DNA of 64,000 nt from Mantamonas sphyraenae (GCA_026936335.1 JAPMXV010000046.1:124001-188000); one strand, 5' to 3'. Positions 23,215-34,900 are shown, counted from the first letter of the stretch. Notes: a model not told the origin generated them from the sequence alone. Program-made: numbers and translations.

Positions 23215-24846
23215 TCACCAGGCCTCCTCCTCTTCATTCAACCCGCGTGCAATGACGGTGGCAACGTCGTCCTTGTGCACAAAGCGTTGCTCCATGCTGT
23301 CGCGTGCTCGCACACTAACAATTCCCCGCTCCAGCGTGTCAAAATCCACGGTGACGCAGTACGGCGTGCCGATTTCATCCTGACGCCTGTATCGTTTGCC
23401 AATGGAGCCTGTCAGGTCAAAGTCGACGTTGCCACCTGCGGCGGCCACTCCATGCACACCGTTGAACAGCTCGTGACGCACCATGCGTGCTTGTTTCACC
23501 AGTTCCGGCTTCTTCATCAGCGGCAGTACGGCCACTTGGAAAGGTGCCAGCTTCGGTGCCAGTTTCAACACCGTCCGCGATCCCTTCTTCTTGCCCGTTG
23601 TGATCGTCCCCGGATCCTCCAGACTCTCCTCGTTGTAGGCGTCGCACAGCATGGCGAAAAACAGACGGTCGAGGCCCACCGATGGTTCGATGACATGTGG
23701 AATGAACTTGCGGCTGTTGTCTGTGGGGTCTGTGTACCGCAGGTCCACGCCGGAGTACTCCATGTGTCTCCTCAGATCGTAGTCGCCTCTGTCAGAGATG
23801 CCCCACAGTTCGCCCCACCCAAAGGGGAAGTGGTATTCGATGTCCACCGTGTGCGACGAGTAGTGTGCACGTTCGTCTGGGTGATGGGTGCGCACCTGCA
23901 GCTCCGCCTCACGAAGCTTCACCTCCTTCACCAGGAAGTCCATGCACGATTGCTGCCAGTGGTTGAACCAGTCTGTGCTCTTGTCTTCTGGGTCGTGGAA
24001 AAACTCCAGTTCCATCTGTTCAAACTCGCGCGTGCGAAAGAGAAAGTTGCCCGGGCTGATTTCGTTTCGGAACGACTTGCCCACCTGACCAATGCCCAGC
24101 GGCAACGGTTTGCGTGTCGTCGTCAACACCTGTTGGAACGAAGTGAAGATGCCCTGCGCAGTTTCCGGGCGCAGAAATACGCTTGCGGCACTTGCTTCGC
24201 TGGGTCCCATCTTTGTCTCGAACAACAAGTTGAAGTTGACGGCGTCGGCAAAGTCGGCCTGTCCACACGACGGGCAACACACCCCTTGGTCGCGAATGAG
24301 CGCAGAGAGGGCGGGCAAATCCAGTTGGCCGGCGTTGGTGAGCACCTGGGCTTCCTCGACCAGCTTGTCAGCGCGCACTCGGCTGTGGCACTGCTTACAC
24401 TCCACCAGTGGGTCGGTGAAGCCCTCCACGTGGCCTGCTGCATGCCACACTTGCGGATTGACAATCACAGGCGTGTCCAAGCCCACACACAGTTCACTGC
24501 GCTGCACAAAGTGGGCCCACCATGCGTTCCGCAGGTTTAACTTGAGTTGTGCACCCAACGGTCCGTACTCGTACGCATTGGCCAAACCCCCATAAATTTC
24601 CGAGGAGGCAAACACAAAGCCACGGTGTTTGGCGAGACGAACGACATCGTCGTAGGCAGTGGCAGCGCGTCGACGGCCAACCGAACTCATCACCCCCGTT
24701 TTGGTTTTGTTGGTGGCCCTACCGATTTGTCCCGGGTGCAGTTCAGTGTTGGATTGGGCTGACTTGGTGGATTGGGAAGAGTCGAGCACACAGTTGGCAA
24801 ACAAGTCTGGCGAGTGGGTGCTTGCAGTTCTGACTTGTGTTTTCAT
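23215..24846 (-). CDS. GARS: Glycyl-tRNA synthetase, bacterial alpha2 type, with two possible starts
   Basis: Uninterrupted 543 codons from the ATG at 24846, or 491 from 24690. Class II motifs: GFVFASSEIYGGLANAYEYG, PQVWHAAGHVEGFTDPLVEC (motif 1), ECKQCHSRV with a later CCPSCGQ pair (Zn knuckle), FLRPETAQGIFTSFQQ, GKSFRNEISPGNFLFRTREF (motif 2), HVIEPSVGLDRLFFAML (motif 3), and an anticodon-binding end APFQVAVLPLMKK. Compared with nuclear eukaryotic GARS the CP1/CP3 insertions and WHEP domain are missing; it looks like Thermus/Mycoplasma-type GlyRS. The stretch between the two starts is Ser/Thr/Lys/Arg-rich (KTQVRTASTHSP), as expected of a transit peptide. One gene may serve both mitochondria and cytosol. 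Divergent from PTH by 19 bp. Confidence 0.9.
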   Translation of the reverse strand: MKTQVRTASTHSPDLFANCVLDSSQSTKSAQSNTELHPGQIGRATNKTKTGVMSSVGRRRAATAYDDVVRLAKHRGFVFASSEIYGGLANAYEYGPLGAQLKLNLRNAWWAHFVQRSELCVGLDTPVIVNPQVWHAAGHVEGFTDPLVECKQCHSRVRADKLVEEAQVLTNAGQLDLPALSALIRDQGVCCPSCGQADFADAVNFNLLFETKMGPSEASAASVFLRPETAQGIFTSFQQVLTTTRKPLPLGIGQVGKSFRNEISPGNFLFRTREFEQMELEFFHDPEDKSTDWFNHWQQSCMDFLVKEVKLREAELQVRTHHPDERAHYSSHTVDIEYHFPFGWGELWGISDRGDYDLRRHMEYSGVDLRYTDPTDNSRKFIPHVIEPSVGLDRLFFAMLCDAYNEESLEDPGTITTGKKKGSRTVLKLAPKLAPFQVAVLPLMKKPELVKQARMVRHELFNGVHGVAAAGGNVDFDLTGSIGKRYRRQDEIGTPYCVTVDFDTLERGIVSVRARDSMEQRFVHKDDVATVIARGLNEEEEAW

Positions 24847-24865
24847 CGTCTGCCTCTGGCATTGG
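24847..24865. promoter_or_regulatory. 19-bp divergent gap (GlyRS / PTH)
   Basis: If GlyRS starts at 24846, the two start codons are only 19 bp apart, the closest pair in the window. The alternative start at 24690 would leave 175 bp. Confidence 0.35.
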
Positions 24866-25747
24866 ATGAGCAAGCGAGAACTGGCTTTGGATCACAGTGA
24901 CGTCAGTGACGCCAGCGACCTCTGTGGGGACGACAGTGTGGGAAGTGAGAAGCGGCAGCGAGTGGACAGCTCCGACGTGGATCAGATCAGCAGCACCAGC
25001 GGAAATAGCAGCAGCAGCAGCAGCAGCAGTAGTAGCAGTAGTAGCAGCAACAGTGGTAACCTTGGTACCAACGCAAGCAGTGGAACAGATACAGAGGACA
25101 AAGATATGTTTGTGCGGAGAGAAAAGAGATTGCTGGTGGGCCTGGGGAACTACGGCATGAGCAAGAAACAACGGCACTCGGTTGGCTTTGCCCTTCTGGA
25201 TCACCTTGCACAGCGAGAAGGAGTGCAATTTGAGACCATGCGGCGTCTGGGCGGCCAGGTGGCGCGTTGTGTGACACGTGTGGACGCGGGCGAGGTGCAG
25301 AAGGAACAACTGAAGCGCATCAACGCCAACGCCAAGAAGCGGGATCGCGTCAAGCCCGAGGTGGTGGAAACAGGGCTCATAGAAGTGGAATGGGTGTTGA
25401 TGAAACCCAACACGCTGATGAACATTTGCGGAGGCTCTGTGCGGTCGGCCATGCGCGAGTTTGGCATTGACGCTTCCGAACTCGTGGTGGCCCACGACGA
25501 GCTGGAGCTGAAACATGGCAAGGTGGGATACAAAAACACAGGCAGCACCAAGGGACACAACGGCCTCAAGTCCATCTTTGGCAAGATTGGCACTCAGGAA
25601 GTGCGCCGTGTGCGTTTGGGCATCGGCAGACCCAATGAGAAGTGGCAAGTGACCACATGGGTGTTGGGCAACTTTACCAAAGCCCAACAGGAGCATCTGG
25701 ACAACGATGTGTTTCCCAGCATCACGTGGACGGAGCTTGCGGCTTGA
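24866..25747 (+). CDS. PTRH1: Peptidyl-tRNA hydrolase, bacterial Pth1 type
   Basis: A single exon of 293 residues from the ATG at 24866. After an acidic and poly-Ser leader (about 85 residues), the Pth1 fold starts at RLLVGLGNYGMSKKQRHSVG. The catalytic His is in RHSVGF, the Asn in LMKPNTLMNICG, the Asp in VVAHDELEL, and the second conserved Asn in KGHNGLKSIFGKIG, followed by VRLGIGRP. It releases tRNA from peptidyl-tRNAs that drop off ribosomes, usually in mitochondria. The head-to-head pairing with GlyRS puts two organelle-type translation genes together. A run of AGC/AGT codons gives the poly-Ser. Confidence 0.9.
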   Translation: MSKRELALDHSDVSDASDLCGDDSVGSEKRQRVDSSDVDQISSTSGNSSSSSSSSSSSSSSNSGNLGTNASSGTDTEDKDMFVRREKRLLVGLGNYGMSKKQRHSVGFALLDHLAQREGVQFETMRRLGGQVARCVTRVDAGEVQKEQLKRINANAKKRDRVKPEVVETGLIEVEWVLMKPNTLMNICGGSVRSAMREFGIDASELVVAHDELELKHGKVGYKNTGSTKGHNGLKSIFGKIGTQEVRRVRLGIGRPNEKWQVTTWVLGNFTKAQQEHLDNDVFPSITWTELAA

Positions 25748-25918
25748 TTCTGCTGCTGCGTTGGGAGGTGTTTGGCAGGCATGCAATGAAGGACGCAATT
25801 CAAGAGGGGTGCCTAGGGTGCGTGCATCTGCTTGTGTGTTGCGTCGTAGTGCAAACATGTGTTTCTGTGTGGCACTTGCTGGAGCGGCGCGCAGTCGGCA
25901 GCAACTCGAGCGAACCCC

Positions 25919-27108
25919 ATGGACGTCAACACGGGCGGCATTGTGCTGGACATTGGGACAAACACGACCAAAGTGGGCTGGGCGGGCGAAGATTCGCCCA
26001 AGTTCATCTTTGAGTCTTGCATGGGGGTGCCCGGCACGTCGGCAGCGTCAAGCCGTGCCGCCGACACCGAGACGGTCGACTCGAGCGGGAGCGGACGCAA
26101 GCGCAAGCTTGATGACGTGTACTACACAGGCTCGCAATCGTTGTATGTGCGAAGAGACAACACAGACATGAAGTGGGCGATGGCCAATGGCCAAGGTAGG
26201 TTGGTGTGTGTGGCAGGCTTGGGCAAAAAAGGCAGCGGGGAGAGGGTTGTGATCTTGGTGCGTTGGCTGACACGACACACGCACGCCACACGGGAACTCT
26301 CAACGCCACACGGCATGCATACGCACAACCACACGTGCTGTGTTTTTGGAATGGTGGGGGCACGGGGCATGTGTTGCTGCGCACAGTGTCGGACTGGGAC
26401 GTGGTGGAGAGGTTGGTGGAGCATGCCTACAAGAACGAGCTGCGTGTCAACTCGAACGAACAGCCCCTTCTGCTGGCTGAGCCGTCGTTCCACAGCAAGG
26501 CCAACCGAGAAAAGTTTACGGAGCTGATGTTTGAAAAGTTTGATGTGCCCGGCCTGTACTTGGCACGCAATGCAGCACTGACGTGCTACGCCTCCAAGCG
26601 CGGCACAGCCGTGGTGGTGGAGAGCGGTGCGGGCGTGTCTGCAGCCGTGCCGGTGATTGACGGCTACGTTTTGACGAAGAACATTGTGACGTCTGCATGG
26701 GCTGGCAACGCTGTGTCTGCCGCTCTGGACGAGCTGCTGGCCTCGCAGTCCGTTGATGTCAGGCCCAACTACATGTTCAAGCGCACGCGTGCGTCGGAAG
26801 AGGAGCCATTCAAGGTGGAGAATGTGGACACGTCTGCTGTGCAGCCCTCGTACCACCACTTTCTCAAACTGCGTGCCATTGAAGAGATCAAGCACCAGCT
26901 TGTCGCCGTCACCAAAACCGCCTCCGCCGCACCCAACGAAGAGAAAGTATCGTGCACACTCCCCGATGGCACTTCCTTCCAACTCGGTGCCGAGCGGTTT
27001 GCCCTTGGCGAGCGCTTGTTTGCCGCAAACAGCCGTTTCCCGTCCGATGTCCCCTACGGTGTGGCCGACGGGGCCGCGTCAAAGGTCCAGGACGACATGC
27101 AGGTGGAC

Positions 27109-27145
<37 letters not shown>

Positions 27146-27516
27146 GTGGGGCAGGATCCGAGACGACTGCAGCTGGAACAGAGGCGTTGCCGCTGACACA
27201 AATGCTGGCAAACAGTTTGGAGTTGTGTGAGCCCGACACACGCAAAACGTTGCACAACAACATCATTCTGACCGGTGGCAATACGCTGATGAGCGGATTT
27301 GTGGAACGCTTCGAGTCTGACTTCAACGCAATGGCACCCAGTGTGTTTCGTGTGCGCTACTTTTCTCCCAACGACCGCTTCCAGACCGAGCGCAAGTTTA
27401 GTGTCTGGATTGGGGGCTCTATTCTCGGCTCCCTCGGTGTGTTTCAGCAGCAGTACATGGGCAAAGTCGAGTATCTGGAGACCGGCGCCACCCTCGTTAA
27501 CCGTCGATGCCCGTAG
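25919..27516 (+). CDS. ACTL6A: Nuclear actin-related protein Arp4 (ACTL6/BAF53)
   Basis: Exons 25919-26195 and 26387-27516 join in phase 1 (donor GTAGGT, acceptor GCACAG) into 468 residues. It starts MDVNTGGIVLDIGTNTTKVG and has WAGEDSPKFIFES, then SDWDVVERLVEHAYKNEL, PLLLAEPSFHSKANREKFTE, LTCYASKRGTAVVVESGAG, LPDGTSFQLGAERFALGERL, NNIILTGGNTLMSGFVERF and KFSVWIGGSILGSLGVFQQQ. These fit Arp4, a subunit of SWI/SNF, INO80 and NuA4 complexes. The first exon has an extra acidic/Ser insert with RKRKLDD, and a CAG-type run near 27110 gives about 12 serines. The 5' UTR from PTH is at most 171 bp. Confidence 0.9.
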
Positions 27517-27591
27517 GCAATGCACCGCTCTCCTTTCGCCACCAGCGCACAGATGCACTCCCAGCAACTCCTTGCTACACGCTCACTCGCC

Positions 27592-28917
27592 CTAACCTTC
27601 TTCTTGCAGTTGCTGCAGCACGTGGGCGACGAAAACGTAGTCGACGTTCCCGTCCGAACGCCCCGAGTGGATGTACATGGCGTCCAGGAGACTACGAGCC
27701 TCGTCAAGACCCAGAGAGAGCTTCAGAGATTGCAATGCCAGCAACAGCTGATACTGGGTCACCAGACCCTTTCGCTGTGTGTCGAAACGTGCGCAGGCGA
27801 GCTGGAAGTCAGCGGCACAGCAGTCATGCTGCACCATGACTGCACTGAGGCCTGCCAATGCATGCAGCAGTCCCTGCAAGGCCCGCCCTCTTTCACTGCT
27901 GGGGTGCATCTTTTCATGTTGCTGCTCGTCCAGCTCCTGCAGCAATTGCTCCTTGCGCCCGGCCAACTCCTTGTGGCGGCGGTTCAACTCTGCGTAGCGC
28001 AGTTCAAACAGCTCGCGACGCGAAAGAGAGGGCGAGGCTGTTTGTTGCTCGTCTTCCTGTTGCTCCCTGCGCTTGTCCGGCAGGTGCAGAAATTCGCGCG
28101 CAGCCTGAATCGACTCGTCCAGGGCTGCTGTCGTGTCATGAATGCTCGAATAATAATGATTGAATTGGCCAACGTTGTCGTCGTCAAAGGATGCCTTGTC
28201 GGAACACACGCCTTCGTCCTCTGCCTCTGCAAAGACGACGTTGTCAACGACTATGTCGTCGTCGCCGTCGTTGTCCTCCTCCTCCTCCCCGTCGCGAAGG
28301 ATGTCATCTCCACAAGACGAAATGTGAGGTTGTTGGGCCAGCTCTCGTGTGTGCTCAGCGTACAGGTCTGCCAGGAGCGAAGCTTGGCGTTCGGTGGCGC
28401 GTGCAAAGGCGCGACGCTCTTGCTGCCGCTCGGCCTCGTCTTGCTCACGCAGAACAGTCTCCATGAAGCGCAGAGCGCATGCATAGTTGACACGCAGCCG
28501 CTCAAGAGGTGTGTGGGATGCAGCGCGCTGGTGGACAAGCTGCCCGTATTCCAGCAGGGCCTCCTGCTGCTCCTTTGTCTCTGCCAAGGACAGCAACGAG
28601 GAGAGGGCCAAAGTGCCTGACTCCTCTGTGTCTGCCGCTTGCAAGGCGGACAGCATCTGATCGCTGGAGGCGGGAGTTGGAGTTGCGGGGTCGGGGCCAC
28701 CTCGAACTCGAACTGTATTTCTCGTAAGTGCGTGAACGCACGCCAACGCACTACATACAAATACTTGACCATGCCCAAAAGTTGGCTTGCTTCTGGACAA
28801 TGGCTACCAGGGCGTCGTTGCTGGATGCCCTGGTTATTTTGCTTGAACATCGAGCGGTGGCTTGCGCTCGATGTGCTCCGTCTCTTCGAGCAGCTCCCGT
28901 CGTCGATGGAGCTGCAT
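27592..28917 (-). CDS. EF-hand-like/coiled-coil protein of unknown function, 5' end uncertain
   Basis: The main exon is secure from about 28665 down to the stop at 27592 (first ATG 28656, 354 residues). It opens with an EF-hand-like LQAADTEESGTLALSSLLS, has charged helices (FARATERQASLLADLYAEH), an acidic EEEEDNDGDDD, and a weak EF-hand pair at the end (FDTQRKGLVTQYQLLLALQS). Upstream, 28917-28775 reads as MQLHRRRELLEETEHIERKP and then SSNDALVAIVQKQANFW, but only if one A is added to the AAAA run near 28837. This is probably the true first exon, with an uncertain splice (weak GTCAAG or GTATGT donor) near 28770. It starts 14 bp after the giant gene's stop. No family recognised. Confidence 0.55.
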
Positions 28918-28931
28918 CAGATCATGTTCAC

Positions 28932-31900
28932 TCACTCCTCCGTTTGAGTGGTGTTGGTATGATCATTGGACGTGTCCGTGACTGCTGCTTCGCTCGGCCT
29001 GCTGAATGGAACGGGTCGTTGTCCCGATTTGATCTGCTCCACAGTGATCCAGAAAAATGCCTCGCACGAGTGCTGGTCTCGTTGCATTGCTACGTGCAGC
29101 GGAATATTCACGTCGTTGTGAATTTCCCGTTGCAGCAGTGCAAATAAGGTCTGCTTGCGTGTGTGGTGGTTGCGCGATCTGCTGCATCGGGGACAGAACT
29201 GAAGCCTGCCCAGAGGTTTACGCGACACATTGGTGTTGAAACTGAGTGTCTTCCCACACCTGTGCACCTTGGATGTGCGATACTCGTCGAGGTCCTTGAC
29301 CACGTTGTAGAACGCGGCGAGCCTGTCCAGCACGTCTCCCGTCCGTCCCCCCAGGCTTGACTGCTTCTTGCCTCCAACCACAAGCACATGGTTCTTGGGC
29401 ATGTCTCTGTCGGACATCATCTCCAGCGTCTTGTCGATTGTCCTTCTGAGGAAACGGGCCTGTGTGCGTGTGCCCCCTTTCCGCCGCCTCATCTCGTTGT
29501 GAGTCATCGTTGGCACGGACATCTGGAACACTGTGTCGTTATGCGTCCACATGAGAACCCAAGTGTCACGCGTTACGCCCCAGTCGACAAACGCAAAGAG
29601 GGTATCGTTGACCATCTCTTTCCAAGCGGGTGTTGTCTGCGCCGACTCGTCCTGCTCGCTCTCCCTGCCACCACTGGTCACTTCCGCCTCCCTGTCCTGC
29701 GCACCGTCGCCACCCTCGGTGCCCAACGCCTGTGTCTCGTTCTCCCGGCTGCTCGTATCACCATGCGCACCGTCGCCACCCTCGGTGCCCAACGCCTGTG
29801 TCTCGTTCTCCCGGCTGCTCGTATCACCATGCGCATCGTCGCCACCCTCAGTGCCCAACGCCTGTGTCTCGTTCTCCCGGCTGCTCGTATCACCATGCGC
29901 ACCGTCGCCACCCTCCGTGTCCAACGCCTGTGTCTCGTTCTCCCGGCTGCTCGTATCACCATGCGCACCGTCGCCACCCTCAGTGCCCAACGCCTGTGTC
30001 TCGTTCTCCCGGCTGCTCGTATCACCATGCGCATCGTCGCCACCCTCGGTGCCCAACGCCTGTGTCTCGTTCTCCCGGCTGCTCGTATCACCATGCGCAC
30101 CGTCGCCACCCTCAGTGCCCAACGCCTGTGTCTCGTTCTCCCGGCTGCTCGTATCACCATGCGCACCGTCGCCACCCTCAGTGCCCAACGCCTGTGTCTC
30201 GTTCTCCCGGCTGCTCGTATCACCATGCGCACCGTCGCCACCCTCGGTGCCCAACGCCTGTGTCTCGTTCTCCCGGCTGCTCGTATCACCATGCGCACCG
30301 TCGCCACCCTCAGTGCCCAACGCCTGTGTCTCGTTCTCCCGGCTGCTCGTATCACCATGCGCATCGTCGCCACCCTCGGTGCCCAACGCCTGTGTCTCGT
30401 TCTCTCCCGGCTGCTCGTATCACCATGCGCACCGTCGCCACCCTCAGTGCCCAACGCCTGTGTCTCGTTCTCCCGGCTGCTCGTATCACCATGCGCATCG
30501 TCGCCACCCTCAGTGCCCAACGCCTGTGTCTCGTTCTCCCGGCTGCTCGTATCACCATGCGCACCGTCGCCACCCTCCGTGTCCAACGCCTGTGTCTCGT
30601 TCTCCCGGCTGCTCGTATCACCATGCGCACCGTCGCCACCCTCAGTGCCCAACGCCTGTGTCTCGTTCTCCCGGCTGCTCGTATCACCATGCGCATCGTC
30701 GCCACCCTCGGTGCCCAACGCCTGTGTCTCGTTCTCCCGGCTGCTCGTATCACCATGCGCACCGTCGCCACCCTCAGTGCCCAACGCCTGTGTCTCGTTC
30801 TCCCGGCTGCTCGTATCACCATGCGCACCGTCGCCACCCTCAGTGCCCAACGCCTGTGTCTCGTTCTCCCGGCTGCTCGTATCACCATGCGCACCGTCGC
30901 CACCCTCGGTGCCCAACGCCTGTGTCTCGTTCTCCCGGCTGCTCGTATCACCATGCGCATCGTCGCCACCCTCGGTGCCCAACGCCTGTGTCTCGTTCTC
31001 CCGGCTGCTCGTATCACCATGCGCACCGTCGCCACCCTCGGTGCCCAACGCCTGTGTCTCGTTCTCCCGGCTGCTCGTATCACCATGCGCACCGTCGCCA
31101 CCCTCAGTGCCCAACGCCTGTGTCTCGTTCTCCCGGCTGCTCGTATCACCATGCGCACCGTCGCCACCCTCGGTGCCCAACGCCTGTGTCTCGTTCTCCC
31201 GGCTGCTCGTATCACCATGCGCACCGTCGCCACCCTCAGTGCCCAACGCCTGTGTCTCGTTCTCCCGGCTGCTCGTATCACCATGCGCATCGTCGCCACC
31301 CTCGGTGCCCAACGCCTGTGTCTCGTTCTCCCGGCTGCTCGTATCACCATGCGCACCGTCGCCACCCTCAGTGCCCAACGCCTGTGTCTCGTTCTCCCGG
31401 CTGCTCGTATCACCATGCGCATCGTCGCCACCCTCGGTGCCCAACGCCTGTGTCTCGTTCTCCCGGCTGCTCGTATCACCATGCGCATCGTCGCCACCCT
31501 CAGTGCCCAACGCCTGTGTCTCGTTCTCCCGGCTGCTCGTATCACCATGCGCACCGTCGCCACCCTCCGTGTCCAACGCCTGTGTCTCGTTCTCCCGGCT
31601 GCTCGTATCACCATGCGCACCGTCGCCACCCTCAGTGCCCAACGCCTGTGTCTCGTTCTCCCGGCTGCTCGTATCACCATGCGCATCGTCGCCACCCTCG
31701 GTGCCCAACGCCTGTGTCTCGTTCTCCCGGCTGCTCGTATCACCATGCGCACCGTCGCCACCCTCAGTGCCCAACGCCTGTGTCTCGTTCTCTCCGGCTG
31801 CTCGTATCACCATGCGCACCGTCGCCACCCTCAGTGCCCAACGCCTGTGTCTCGTTCTCCCGGCTGCTCGTATCACCATGCGCATCGTCGCCACCCTCGG

Positions 31901-34900
31901 TGCCCAACGCCTGTGTCTCGTTCTCCCGGCTGCTCGTATCACCATGCGCACCGTCGCCACCCTCAGTGCCCAACGCCTGTGTCTCGTTCTCCCGGCTGCT
32001 CGTATCACCATGCGCATCGTCGCCACCCTCGGTGCCCAACGCCTGTGTCTCGTTCTCCCGGCTGCTCGTATCACCATGCGCACCGTCGCCACCCTCAGTG
32101 CCCAACGCCTGTGTCTCGTTCTCTCCGGCTGCTCGTATCACCATGCGCACCGTCGCCACCCTCAGTGCCCAACGCCTGTGTCTCGTTCTCCCGGCTGCTC
32201 GTATCACCATGCGCACCGTCGCCACCCTCGGTGCCCAACGCCTGTGTCTCGTTCTCCCGGCTGCTCGTATCACCATGCGCATCGTCGCCACCCTCGGTGC
32301 CCAACGCCTGTGTCTCGTTCTCCCGGCTGCTCGTATCACCATGCGCACCGTCGCCACCCTCGGTGCCCAACGCCTGTGTCTCGTTCTCCCGGCTGCTCGT
32401 ATCACCATGCGCACCGTCGCCACCCTCAGTGCCCAACGCCTGTGTCTCGTTCTCCCGGCTGCTCGTATCACCATGCGCACCGTCGCCACCCTCGGTGCCC
32501 AACGCCTGTGTCTCGTTCTCCCGGCTGCTCGTATCACCATGCGCACCGTCGCCACCCTCAGTGCCCAACGCCTGTGTCTCGTTCTCCCGGCTGCTCGTAT
32601 CACCATGCGCATCGTCGCCACCCTCGGTGCCCAACGCCTGTGTCTCGTTCTCCCGGCTGCTCGTATCACCATGCGCACCGTCGCCACCCTCAGTGCCCAA
32701 CGCCTGTGTCTCGTTCTCCCGGCTGCTCGTATCACCATGCGCATCGTCGCCACCCTCGGTGCCCAACGCCTGTGTCTCGTTCTCCCGGCTGCTCGTATCA
32801 CCATGCGCACCGTCGCCACCCTCGGTGTCCAACGCCTGTGTCTCGTTCTCCCGGCTGCTCGTTCCCGTCTCTTCCTCCGTCGCGCCTTCCCCACTCTCCT
32901 TCGTACTCCAACCGCCGATGTCTCTGAACTTGTACACACCGCGCTTGCCAACCTTGCTTCCCATGTCTTTCATATGGTTCCAGTTCTCCTTTGCGATGAA
33001 CCTTGCCATCCACTGCGGCAACTCATCCGTGAATTGCAACATGTTGATTGCAGTTGTGAACAGGGGCGCCGTCAGCTTGTTCAACCAGTTCTTCTTCTTG
33101 TCCTTGTTGCTCGTGTCGCCGTTCCCGCGGCGGACTTGACGTTCCGCAAAGATGTACCAAAGATGACGCAGGCACTCTTCTTCCATCCTCGTGACCAGAG
33201 CAGGGTCACCACGCGTCATGGGGTCAGACACAAGGTTCTGCGGATAGAAAATCGAGACACCCGCGCCTGCGTCTGACTCTCGCACAGTCCCTTTCCATCT
33301 CATCAGCTGGCTCGGCCTCAGATGCTCAACCACGGGAGCGTGTGCAATGAGGCTCGCAAACAGATCATCGAGCAGGGGTCCAGGTTCGCACGCGTGTACC
33401 CGCCACCACGAAAGCGAGTACGCCGCATCCTCCGGGATGCTGCTGCGGTCTTCCTTCCACGCTTTGAGCACACGCCCACACGCCCCACTGTTCAGCTTTC
33501 CTGCGTGCACGTCCTTCCATCGCTCATCGCTGTGGAGTAGGAACGGAACCAGCAATCGTTTAGCCTCAGTTGGGCTAAAGTCGACTGCGTTGACGCTGTG
33601 TTCGTCGCCGACATCCTCGATGAGGCCATGGAGGATGCACAAGTAGATGTGTCGCGTCTGTTTTGCCCTCTTGCCTGTGGTTTTGGTGGCCAGCATCGAC
33701 TTCTTCTCGTCCATCTCGCCCAGGACGCGCACCGCAACCGCATGTGCAGCCTCGTAGTCTGGCTCCTGCCTGAGCTCGTTCCCCGTCCTGATGGCCTGCT
33801 CCTGCGCCCTGGACCTTGTCTTCCTCGCTTCTGCTTGCAAGACATCGTGAACGACGCCAAGGTAGTCTTTTCCGACGCCGTGCCGGGCCAGCGCCGGCAC
33901 GATGCGTGTCTCGCCGTAGTGGGCAACGATGGCGTCGCACGCCGCAAGCACCACCATCTGCTCCGCCTTGTCGACATCATCTGTGGCCATGGTCGTTTGG
34001 TGTTTCACCAGGGCGAAGAAGAGCAGTGTCTGCTTCGAGGTCACCATCTTCTTCAGCTCGTTGCGCAGCCGGTCGCTGAGCATCGCACGCATGTGCTGTG
34101 TGGCGGGCCCAAGGTCTCCTGCTGCGGTCAGGTCCAGGTCAAGCGTGTGGTCGCCACGGCCGTCGTCAACGACAACGTGCCCTTCGGTGTTGATGGCCAA
34201 CGGCCTTCCGGCATGGGAGAGTAGATCTCCCACCAGGGAGTCACTTGAGCTGCTGATGATGTAGCGATCCACCAACGTCTGGATGCTGTTGAGTTTCTCC
34301 TGAGCATCGTCGCACTCCCAAGCGCTGGCGACTGCCAACACTCTGCCGGCAACTTCCATCACACTGGGCACAAGGTTGGCAAACTTGCGGGTGAGGTGCA
34401 TCACCGTGACACTGTTCTCCACCTTCATGGCGTGGAACCGAGTCTCGCCAGCGCTGGCAATTGCGTGCAGCAGACCGAGATCGAAGGGAACCACACTGCC
34501 ATTGCCGGGGAAAACATCGTCCAGGGCCCCTTGAAGGATCGTCGAGACTTGTGATACGAGCTCCTTCTTGTCCTTGGGCGGGGATTCGGCTGCGCTCTTT
34601 GGCCTGGCCAGGCCTTGCGGCGCGGGCGGTTGCTCCCTTGTGAACTCTGGGCGATCCTGCAGAGTCCCAATGGCACGTGCCGTCATCTTCTGGCCGTGCA
34701 ATGCACCGGTGTGATAAACCATGCCTCGCTGGGTTTCGTCGTACATCGACTCTGCCCTCATGTGCTCCAGGTCCTCGTCGGTAACAACCACGCGCTTCAC
34801 CCGAAACCGGAGCGACTGGAAGAGTTGAAGAGCGGTATAGCAGCCGTTGAGAGCGTTTGCTTGAGTGCGCAGGAGCCTGGTCAGCGGGAAAGTTGCGCCA

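Noticed and set aside
28670-28710. 37-bp intron just upstream of the EF-hand-like exon
   Set aside because: GT-AG boundaries exist but the phase does not fit the preceding frame.
29700-32870. CRISPR-like array
   Set aside because: Units are contiguous with no spacers, and they are in-frame coding sequence in a eukaryote.
29388-33276. Plus-strand frames of more than 1,100 codons across the 66-bp array
   Set aside because: They exist only because the repeat has no stop in any frame; flanking plus-strand sequence shows no domain, whereas the minus frame links real-looking exons.
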